Below are positions 26,864 through 33,674 of a stretch of 64,000 bases of DNA, one piece after another; the stretch's first letter is position 1, and every line of letters begins with the position of its first letter. The notes beneath the pieces were generated by a model that saw only the letters and a program-made list of their open reading frames with translations, searched no databases and was not told the origin of the DNA. The translations under genes and the position numbers were made by a program. The stretch lies in the NCBI GenBank assembly GCA_013213785.1, contig JABSPZ010000009.1:62001-126000 (forward strand), written 5' to 3'. The DNA is from Henriciella sp. GTDB lineage: Bacteria > Pseudomonadota > Alphaproteobacteria > Caulobacterales > Hyphomonadaceae.

Positions 26864-27994
26864 TCACACGCCAGCGATTCGAAGCAAATGGTCTTCGAGC
26901 TTTCGGCTTTGCTTTTGGAGGTTGAAGTGTTCCCTTGCACGCGCGAGTCCGGCTTGTCCCATACGCGCGGTGCCGTCCGGATCACGTAGCATTTTTCGCA
27001 GATTGTCGGCGAGCGTATCCGCGTCGCCTTCATCACAGAGATAGCCGGTTTCGCCATGCTCGACGCATTCCACAATTCCAGAATGGCGTGTTGCCGCAAG
27101 GGCGCAGCCCGATAGCATGGCTTCGATACAGACCAGGGGCAGTCCTTCTGCATCGCCGGATGGCGCACGTTTCGATGGGACACAGGCAATTTTCGCCGCC
27201 GCCCAGTGTTTGGGCATTTCATCGGCAGGAACCCAGCCAGCTAGATCGACGTTCACACCCGAAGCAGCAAGCTGATCGTGCAAGCCTTGCTCGAACGCGT
27301 CACGTTCTCCTGCTGGTTTGTTGCCGCATAGGCGAACGGTCCAGCCTTCGAGCTCTGGGCCAAGTTTCGTTAGAGCCTGGATCAGAGTATCGATCCCTTT
27401 TTTGGGGGACCATCGACCAGCAAAGACGAGCAGATTTTCTTTTTCTCCCGGCTGGAACTTCGCGGGATCAGCGGTGTTATGATGGACAACCATTTTGTCA
27501 TCCGGAGCGCCTTTCGCCAGCAGCTCGCGCTGAATGAAATCCGAGCATGGTAAGATCAAGTCCGCTTCGTTCCAAAGATCTTGCCGGCGACGATTGTAAA
27601 CGCGGAACGCTGAGTTTTTTGTGTTCGAGGTCTTGGTCGCGTCGCCGCCATAATAGGTCACCGCCAGCGGCAGTCCGAGCCGTTTGGCGAGCGGCAAAGC
27701 ATAAGCGCCTGATTTCCCGAAGCTCGCATGGATCGCGATGGGGTTGAGAGCTTTGAGTTCGGCTTCGAGCTGCTTGGAGATTATGCCAAACTGCTTAAAA
27801 CCAGACGTGCCCAATGTGCCATGCAATGGCGTCAAATCGATCGCCTCTGCGCCCTCTGGCACCGGTCCGTTGATCGTGTGCCCGATATAGATGGGTTTTA
27901 AGCGCTCAAAGGCGCTATAGCCGCGCGGAATAAAGCTCTCCGATGGCGTGAACATCTTATCGCAATAGGCGAGGATCGTTTGGGGTTTAGTCAC
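26864..27994 (-). CDS. Glycosyltransferase family 4 protein
   Basis: A 376-residue GT-B glycosyltransferase (GT4 type) of the cytoplasm or inner membrane face. It shows the N-lobe 'HASFGKSGAYALPLAKRLGLP', 'LVFAGRWSPKKGIDTLIQAL' at the start of the donor domain, and the donor-sugar motif EGLPLVCIEAML (the E-x7-E region). The start is best placed at GTG 27994, seven bases after AGGAG, giving MTKPQTILAYCDKMF; a TTG six codons earlier has no ribosome site. It overlaps the end of galE by eight bases and is probably translationally coupled to it. Acceptor unknown, likely an envelope polysaccharide. Confidence 0.88.
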   Translation of the reverse strand: MTKPQTILAYCDKMFTPSESFIPRGYSAFERLKPIYIGHTINGPVPEGAEAIDLTPLHGTLGTSGFKQFGIISKQLEAELKALNPIAIHASFGKSGAYALPLAKRLGLPLAVTYYGGDATKTSNTKNSAFRVYNRRRQDLWNEADLILPCSDFIQRELLAKGAPDDKMVVHHNTADPAKFQPGEKENLLVFAGRWSPKKGIDTLIQALTKLGPELEGWTVRLCGNKPAGERDAFEQGLHDQLAASGVNVDLAGWVPADEMPKHWAAAKIACVPSKRAPSGDAEGLPLVCIEAMLSGCALAATRHSGIVECVEHGETGYLCDEGDADTLADNLRKMLRDPDGTARMGQAGLARAREHFNLQKQSRKLEDHLLRIAGV

Positions 27995-28970
27995 GCGTCT
28001 GCTCCTGCTCAAACCAAGCCCAAGCCGTCTTTAGGATGGTTTCCATGTCAGAGTGCTGCGGCACCCAGCCGAGTTTGTCTTTCGCTTTCTCGGCGCTCGC
28101 AACAAGGATAGGGGGATCGCCTGGTCGGCGGTCGGCCATCACTCTTGGAACGTCTTTACCCGCCACTTTCGAGACCGCGTTGGCCAGTTCAAGCACGCTG
28201 CAGCCTTGCCCTGTGCCGAGATTGAAAACGTCGCTCTCTCCGCCTGCAAACAAGTATTCAAGCGCGCGTCGGTGCGCGTCCGCCAAATCGGTTACATGGA
28301 TATAGTCGCGCACGCAGGTGCCGTCCGGGGTGTCATAATCGCTGCCCATGATGTTGAAGGTGAAACTCCCATCCATGGCGCCGCGAATGGCGAGTGGAAT
28401 CACATGCGGCTCAGGATCGTGACGTTCGCCAGTCTCGCCGTCTGCATCGCATCCAGCGGCATTGAAATACCGCAGAAGCGCCGACGTCATTCCATGCGCC
28501 GCGCTATAATCTTGAATCACTTGCTCGCACATCAGCTTGCTCCGACCATAAGGATTGATCGGGTTTTGCGGTGTGGTTTCCGTGATCAGGTCATTGCTGA
28601 TCCCGTAGGTCGCACAGGAAGATGAGAAGACGAGATGCGAAACCTGGTTTTCCAGCATCGCATCCAGCACATTCATCGTTCCGACGACATTGTTTCGGAA
28701 ATAGAGCTCCGGTTCTGTCATCGACTCGGCCACATATGCGAAAGCTGCAAAGTGAGCGACGGCATCTGGCTGGACGGATTTCATGGCTGAGGATAGCGCC
28801 GCTTGGTCGAGAATATCGCCTTTGATCAAGTCGCCCCATTTGACCAAATCTCGATGTCCGCGGGACAGATTATCAAAAGTGACCACCGTCCACCCCGCGC
28901 GGGAAAAAGCTTTCGCGCAGTGGCTTCCGACATACCCTGCGCCGCCGGTGACAAAGATAGTTTTAGACAT
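27987..28970 (-). CDS. galE: UDP-glucose 4-epimerase
   Basis: NAD-dependent extended SDR that interconverts UDP-glucose and UDP-galactose (327 residues). It has the Rossmann motif VTGGAGYVGSHCAKAF, the catalytic Ser region FSSSCATYG, YxxxK in YGRSKLMCEQ, and the GalE-type 'RYFNAAGCDADGE' and 'TPDGTCVRDYIHV'. It supplies a sugar nucleotide and is transcribed with the overlapping GT4 gene, so both probably serve one surface glycan. Confidence 0.95.
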   Translation of the reverse strand: MSKTIFVTGGAGYVGSHCAKAFSRAGWTVVTFDNLSRGHRDLVKWGDLIKGDILDQAALSSAMKSVQPDAVAHFAAFAYVAESMTEPELYFRNNVVGTMNVLDAMLENQVSHLVFSSSCATYGISNDLITETTPQNPINPYGRSKLMCEQVIQDYSAAHGMTSALLRYFNAAGCDADGETGERHDPEPHVIPLAIRGAMDGSFTFNIMGSDYDTPDGTCVRDYIHVTDLADAHRRALEYLFAGGESDVFNLGTGQGCSVLELANAVSKVAGKDVPRVMADRRPGDPPILVASAEKAKDKLGWVPQHSDMETILKTAWAWFEQEQTRD

Positions 28971-29044
28971 GTTGGGGGCCTAATTTCAGATCATTCGCTG
29001 GGTACGATGCCCCCTGAGAGGCGTCAAACGTGGATCTGCTGATT

Positions 29045-29440
29045 CTATAGGACCAATTGCGTTTGCGTGACCAGGCAGACCTTTTTGCCATTCGGGTCTG
29101 TCACTTCGGTTTGCCAAACCGATAGGCGGCGACCGATGCGCACTGGAGTGGAGACACCGGTTACCAAAGTACCTGCGGGCGGTCCGCTCAAGAAGGATGT
29201 ATTGCTATCGATCGTCGTTGTCCCGTTTGCGCCCTCGGGGATTGCGAGCCACGCCCCGGTCGCGCCGAGGACATCACAAAAGCTCATCATGCAGCCGCCA
29301 TGCATGGTTCCGCCAGACGTGCATAACTCGTCGCGAATAAGAAGTTCTCCGACCACGCGTTCTTTGCTGGCTTCGAGGATCTTGATCCCCAGAAGTTTCG
29401 AATAGGGCTGCGCTTCCGCGATTTGTACGAGTGGGTCCAT
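29045..29440 (-). CDS. PaaI-family hotdog thioesterase
   Basis: A 131-residue hotdog-fold thioesterase (PaaI/4HBT type) hydrolysing acyl-CoA. Typical features are 'YSKLLGIKILEASKERVVGELLI', the active-site helix region 'TMHGGCMMSFCDVLGATGAWL' and 'SFLSGPPAGTLV'. ATG 29440 has an excellent CAGGAGG ribosome site; the longer 23-codon extension lacks conservation. It is on the same strand as galE, 74 bases upstream. Substrate unknown. Confidence 0.88.
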   Translation of the reverse strand: MDPLVQIAEAQPYSKLLGIKILEASKERVVGELLIRDELCTSGGTMHGGCMMSFCDVLGATGAWLAIPEGANGTTTIDSNTSFLSGPPAGTLVTGVSTPVRIGRRLSVWQTEVTDPNGKKVCLVTQTQLVL

Positions 29441-29583
29441 GTTTGCCTCCTGTTTCAGAACGCTATCCACCCAAGGAAGACCTGAAAACCCTGAACGTAA
29501 GGACAGCACGATAATGAGTTCACGCGTCTGTGATCAGAATGGTCGTATTGTTTGTCGATAACGCGCGACAGGGGAATTTTTCT

Positions 29584-29608
29584 GCGTTAAGACACGTCAA
29601 CCTAACGC
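29584..29608 (+). promoter_or_regulatory. Inverted repeat upstream of methyltransferase-like copy 2
   Basis: GCGTTA (29584-29589) and TAACGC (29603-29608) are perfect inverse copies separated by 13 bases, ending 19 bases before the start codon and just 5' of the GAAGGGAG ribosome site. It may be an operator or a leader hairpin. Confidence 0.3.
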
Positions 29609-29627
29609 GAGAAGGGAGACGTGGGTG

Positions 29628-30626
29628 ATGAAACCAGTCCTGAATTCGAAATATTCTTTGGCCGGAGCAAGCATGGCGCTGGCGGTTATTCTTGGCGGCT
29701 GTGTCGCCGTAGGAACCACAGAGACAGCTGAAGCTGAAACCGCAACTGAAGAGGCCGCAGTGGTCACTGAAGCGGTAGAAGAGGAAGTGGCGGTCGTTCA
29801 AGAGACTGTCGAAGAAGCGGTTGCTGAAGTCGAAGAAATGACGGCGGAAGCCAAACTGGCGGCTGTGCTTGCAGCCCAACCAGAAGAGGTTCAGGCGCGT
29901 TTCGGCGCGCGGAACCCAGCTGAGACCCTGGCATTCTTTGGTGTAGAGCCAGGCATGACCGTCGCAGAAGCTCTGCCGGGCGGCGGTTGGTATTCCAAAA
30001 TCTTGATCTCTTATCTCGGTGATGAAGGCAAACTGATCGGTGCGCATTACCCAGACGACCTTTGGGGCAAGTTTGGCTTCGGTGAAGAGTGGGCGGCAAC
30101 TCGAGTTGAGCGCACCGCAAACTGGCCAACTCAAGCCGCTGAATGGGGTGTCGAAGGCGCCGGGATCGCTTCAACATATCTCACAGCAATGCCAGAGGAT
30201 GCGAGCGGCCAGGTGGACGCCGTCCTCTTCATTCGCGCGCTCCACAATCTCAACCGGTTCACGGATGAAGAAACCAACTATATGGGCGACACGCTGTCTG
30301 AAACGTTCCGCGTGCTCAAACCAGGCGGGATTGCTGGTGTTGTTCAGCATAGTGGTCCTGAGACCAATAGCGATGAGTGGGCAAACGGAAGCAATGGCTA
30401 TCTGAAAAAGTCTGCGGTTGTCGCTGCTTTCGAAGCCGCTGGCTTTGAATATGTCGGATCTTCAGACGTCAATTCTAATGCCGCTGACGTTCCATCTGAG
30501 GAAGAATTTGTTTGGCGTCTGCCACCCTCTCGCTCAGGCACAGAAGAGGGCACGCCAGAGCGCGCTGCTTATGACGCGATCGGCGAATCAAATCGCATGA
30601 CGCTGAAATTCCGCAAGCCGGCCTAA
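29628..30626 (+). CDS. Exported methyltransferase-like lipoprotein (COG4798 type), copy 2
   Basis: A 332-residue paralogue of the 25023-25937 product. It has a lipobox (VILGGC near residue 25), then a roughly 55-residue Glu/Ala/Val-rich low-complexity linker that copy 1 lacks. The shared methyltransferase-like domain follows: ARNPAETLAFFGVEPGMTV, 'ALPGGGWYSKIL', 'LFIRALHNLNRF', 'LKPGGIAGVVQH', ending AIGESNRMTLKFRKP. ATG 29628 follows GAAGGGAG by nine bases. Motif I has lost the acidic residue seen in copy 1 (EALPGGGWY versus VEIWPGGGWY). Function unknown; a terminator-like hairpin follows. Confidence 0.82.
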   Translation: MKPVLNSKYSLAGASMALAVILGGCVAVGTTETAEAETATEEAAVVTEAVEEEVAVVQETVEEAVAEVEEMTAEAKLAAVLAAQPEEVQARFGARNPAETLAFFGVEPGMTVAEALPGGGWYSKILISYLGDEGKLIGAHYPDDLWGKFGFGEEWAATRVERTANWPTQAAEWGVEGAGIASTYLTAMPEDASGQVDAVLFIRALHNLNRFTDEETNYMGDTLSETFRVLKPGGIAGVVQHSGPETNSDEWANGSNGYLKKSAVVAAFEAAGFEYVGSSDVNSNAADVPSEEEFVWRLPPSRSGTEEGTPERAAYDAIGESNRMTLKFRKPA

Positions 30627-30642
30627 TCAGGCTTGTGAAATG

Positions 30643-30678
30643 GGTGGCGCGGGACCCCTCGCCGCGCCACCGCTTTAT
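30643..30678 (+). terminator. Terminator-like hairpin after methyltransferase-like copy 2
   Basis: GGTGGCGCG (30643-30651) pairs with CGCGCCACC (30663-30671) over nine bp with an 11-base loop, followed by GCTTTATT. The T-tract is short but the stem is strong. Confidence 0.6.
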
Positions 30679-30739
30679 TCGACTTGGCAGTCGGTCATGC
30701 TTGTCCTAAATCACGCGGCTTAGTCGCAAAGAGATCGAT

Positions 30740-31732
30740 ATGACCAATTACCGCCTATTCGGGGCCGAAACTTCACCTTACTCGCTGAAAGTGCGGTCAT
30801 TCCTGCGATATAAAGGCGTGGAGTTCGATTGGATCGTTCGCAGCAAAGCGACTGACGAAGAATTTGCCGCGCTCGCGCGTGTCCCGACAGTCCCACTGCT
30901 TCTGTCGCCAAATCGTCCAGCCAACCAAGATTCGACCAGCATCCTCGCCACAGTCGAGGCCGATCACGCTGAGCCATCTGCTGTGCCAGACGATCCGGCC
31001 TGCGCGGCGCTCGCACTGATTCTCGAAGACTATGCAGATGAGTGGCTCAATAAGCTGATGTTTTTCAATCGCTGGGGGCAGAAGCCCGATCGCGAGCTTG
31101 CGGGTGAGCGCACGATGGAACAGCTCCTTGATGGAGAGCTGCCGCGCGCGAAAAAGAAAACACGTGATCAAATCGTCAAGCGGATGCGCGATCGCCTACC
31201 GCTGGTTGGGATCGAAAAGAAGAATGAGAAAACTCTAAAGCCGAGCTTTGAGCGCTTCTTCACGCTGTTAAACGCACACTTGGAGAAAAGCCTCTTCCTC
31301 TTCGGCGGCCGCCCATCTTCCGCTGACTTTGCGATTGCTGGCCAGGTTGCACAGCTCTTGATGGATCCAACACCCGGCGAATGGCTGCGCGCGCGCGCGC
31401 CTTTCGTGACCGCGTGGAGCGAATTTATGGAAGAGCCGAAAGCTGGGGGGCCATTCGTGCCGCTGGCTGAGCTTGAGGAAACTCTGCTGCCGCTCTTCAA
31501 AGACGAGGTGGCTGCGACCTATCTCCCATGGGCAAAAGCCAACATGGACGCTGCTGAAGCAAAAGCCGAGCGTGTTTCGCTCAAGCTTGACGGCAAAGCG
31601 TATGAGCAAGTCACGCAACATTATGCGGCGCGCGCGTTCAAATCCGTAACGAAAGCAATGGACTCAGCGAAATCTGCTGCTGGGTTTGCTGAGTTCTTGG
31701 AGAAAGCCGGCGCGAGCGACGTGTTCGCTTAG
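30740..31732 (+). CDS. Glutathione S-transferase family protein
   Basis: A 330-residue GST-like protein, longer than typical (about 210). The N-terminal thioredoxin-fold part has 'LFGAETSPYSLKVRSFLRYKG' with S/P-Y-S at the glutathione site and 'VPTVPLLL' (cis-proline). The C-terminal helical domain has 'GGRPSSADFAIAGQVAQLL', a GST N-capping motif. The last ~90 residues are an extra helical extension. The function, detoxification or otherwise, cannot be told. It is monocistronic; its TAG overlaps the convergent rimM stop. Confidence 0.85.
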   Translation: MTNYRLFGAETSPYSLKVRSFLRYKGVEFDWIVRSKATDEEFAALARVPTVPLLLSPNRPANQDSTSILATVEADHAEPSAVPDDPACAALALILEDYADEWLNKLMFFNRWGQKPDRELAGERTMEQLLDGELPRAKKKTRDQIVKRMRDRLPLVGIEKKNEKTLKPSFERFFTLLNAHLEKSLFLFGGRPSSADFAIAGQVAQLLMDPTPGEWLRARAPFVTAWSEFMEEPKAGGPFVPLAELEETLLPLFKDEVAATYLPWAKANMDAAEAKAERVSLKLDGKAYEQVTQHYAARAFKSVTKAMDSAKSAAGFAEFLEKAGASDVFA

Positions 31733-32268
31733 TCTTCTTCCGGGCGAGACTCGTCTGCCCAAAGGTCAAAATTAGCGACCACGATACGCCCTAAGGCGAG
31801 GTCGACTGTTGGAACATCCTCAAACGTGAAGGGGATGAGGACAGGTTTTGGGCGACCTGAGACTTGGATCTCGATCAAGTCACTGGCGCCATGATTAAGC
31901 ACGGCTTTGACACGCCCGAGCGGCGTTTCACCACCTGCATATACGTCCAATCCGACGAGATCTTCGATATAGAATTCGTCTTCATCGACCTCTGGCAAAA
32001 CATCGCGCGGGACATAAAGCTTGTCGCCTTTCATCCCATCCCAATCTTCTTTCTGTCGCTTCTTCTTAGGCGACACGATGAAATGATCTTTACCGGTCCG
32101 GACAGCCTCGGGGTCGATCAAAACCTCGCCTTGTTCCGATAGAAATGGTGCATATTCAAAAACGGCTTCCGGCTCAGCGGTAAAGCTCTTCACGCGGACA
32201 TCGCCGCGCACGCCATGGGCGCCCAAAATCACGCCAATCGTGACTAAATCAGAGTTTCGTTTGCTCAT
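31729..32268 (-). CDS. rimM: Ribosome maturation factor RimM
   Basis: A 179-residue 16S rRNA processing factor that helps assemble the 30S head. The N-terminal RimM domain shows VTIGVILGAHGVRGDVRVKSFT and the C-terminal PRC-barrel shows 'EFYIEDLVGLDVY' and 'LIPFTFEDVPTVDLALGRIVV'. Length is normal. In most relatives rimM sits between rpsP and trmD; here neither is next to it. It is divergent from the threonine ammonia-lyase gene across a region with a perfect inverted repeat. Confidence 0.95.
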   Translation of the reverse strand: MSKRNSDLVTIGVILGAHGVRGDVRVKSFTAEPEAVFEYAPFLSEQGEVLIDPEAVRTGKDHFIVSPKKKRQKEDWDGMKGDKLYVPRDVLPEVDEDEFYIEDLVGLDVYAGGETPLGRVKAVLNHGASDLIEIQVSGRPKPVLIPFTFEDVPTVDLALGRIVVANFDLWADESRPEED

Positions 32269-32286
32269 CGCCGCTCTCGTAAACTC

Positions 32287-32308
32287 AAGCTTTACAGATT
32301 GAAAGCTT
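32287..32308. promoter_or_regulatory. Perfect inverted repeat between rimM and ilvA
   Basis: AAGCTTT (32287-32293) and AAAGCTT (32302-32308) are exact inverse copies eight bases apart, in the divergent promoter region. This fits a dimeric regulator site; the regulator is not identified. Confidence 0.3.
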
Positions 32309-32364
32309 CCATTTTCATGAGCGGCGCACTAGGAGTGCGCGCTGACCAATTGAAGACGAAGACC

Positions 32365-33579
32365 ATGACCAAATCTTTGCCAATCTCAATCGATGATGTT
32401 CGTTCAGCCGCTGAAATCCTCAGCGGCCAGATTGAGCGCACCCCTATGCGCCATTCTAAGACGCTGTCTGAGATTACGGGCGCTGAGGTTTGGGTGAAGT
32501 TTGAGAACCTTCAGTTTACCGCTGCATTCAAGGAACGCGGCGCCCTGAACAAGCTCGCGCGCCTCACGGACGCCCAGAAAGAAGCCGGCGTTGTAGCAGC
32601 GTCAGCGGGCAACCATGCGCAGGGCGTGGCCTATCACGGACGACGATTGGGCATTCCAGTAACCATCGTTATGCCGGTGACGACGCCGTTTAATAAGGTT
32701 GAGCACACGCGAGCCTTTGGGGCGCGTGTCGTTCTGGAAGGAAATACGTTCGACGAAGCGAATGCGCATGCCCAAAACCTACGCCAGAAAGAGGGACTGA
32801 CATGGATCCATCCATTTGATGATCCTGAGATCATGTCGGGGCAGGGCACGATCGCTTTGGAGATGCTCGAAGACAATCCCGAGCTTGATACCCTTATCGT
32901 TCCAATTGGCGGTGGTGGTCTGATCTCTGGCATCGCGACGGCGGCGAAAGATCACAACCGTTTCCTTCGTGTGATTGGTGTCGAAGCCTCCATGTATGCG
33001 GGTATGCGGGCCCGTCTCGAAGGGCGTGAGCCAAAGACGGGCGGCGCGTCCATCGCTGAAGGGATCGCGGTGAAAGATGTTGGCGCGCTGACCGAGAAAG
33101 TGGTGCGCGAACTCGTCGATGATGTAGTCCTGGTCGAAGAAGAACATATCGAACGCGCGATCACGCTGTTCGCTGATATTGAGAAAACAGTCGCAGAGGG
33201 CGCAGGTGCCGCTGGGCTCGCGGCAATGCTGGCGCACCCTGCCAAGTTTACGGGACGGCGCGTCGGCTTGGTTCTATGCGGCGGAAACATCGACTCGCGT
33301 CTCTTGGCGTCGGTTTTGACTCGCGCGCTGGTCCGCGACAATCGGTTGGTCAATATTCGGATCATCGGTGACGACCGACCTGGATTGCTTGCGCTTGTCT
33401 CGCAAGTGATTGGGGATGCGGGCGCAAACATTGTAGAAGTGACCCACAATCGCATCGCGCTTGACGTGCCTGCGAAGGGAGCGGAGTTCGATATCATGAT
33501 GGAAACGCGCGACGCTCAACACACGCAAGATGTGATCGATGCACTGAGCCGTGCCGGGTACCCACCGCGAACACGTTAA
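32365..33579 (+). CDS. ilvA: Threonine ammonia-lyase with ACT domain
   Basis: PLP enzyme that deaminates threonine to 2-oxobutanoate, the first step of isoleucine synthesis or of threonine breakdown (404 residues). The PLP lysine is K56 in FTAAFKERGAL, with the phosphate loop IGGGGLISG. The C-terminal ~75 residues form one ACT domain (VNIRIIGDDRPGLLALVSQV). Size and a single ACT domain match the TIGR01127 type, so an alternative label is catabolic-type threonine dehydratase. ATG 32365 gives the usual N-terminus; 22 upstream codons lack conservation. Confidence 0.9.
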   Translation: MTKSLPISIDDVRSAAEILSGQIERTPMRHSKTLSEITGAEVWVKFENLQFTAAFKERGALNKLARLTDAQKEAGVVAASAGNHAQGVAYHGRRLGIPVTIVMPVTTPFNKVEHTRAFGARVVLEGNTFDEANAHAQNLRQKEGLTWIHPFDDPEIMSGQGTIALEMLEDNPELDTLIVPIGGGGLISGIATAAKDHNRFLRVIGVEASMYAGMRARLEGREPKTGGASIAEGIAVKDVGALTEKVVRELVDDVVLVEEEHIERAITLFADIEKTVAEGAGAAGLAAMLAHPAKFTGRRVGLVLCGGNIDSRLLASVLTRALVRDNRLVNIRIIGDDRPGLLALVSQVIGDAGANIVEVTHNRIALDVPAKGAEFDIMMETRDAQHTQDVIDALSRAGYPPRTR

Positions 33580-33674
33580 TTTTTCTCCGATCAAGTCGGT
33601 GATTTTAAAGATTAGTTAGAGAATCTGCTGTCTTTGTTAACCATTAAGTGGATTTTAGATCAGAGGCATAACAC

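Noticed and set aside
26935-27537. 200-codon open frame on the plus strand inside the glycosyltransferase
   Set aside because: Antisense shadow of a conserved GT4 gene; Arg/His-rich translation without motifs.
29520-30134. 204-codon open frame on the minus strand across the methyltransferase-like gene
   Set aside because: Mirrors the repetitive Glu/Ala linker codons and upstream region; no motifs.
33640-33665. TTAACCATTAAG upstream of the M1 peptidase as a CtrA box
   Set aside because: The half-sites are only three bases apart, whereas CtrA boxes need about seven; not supportable.
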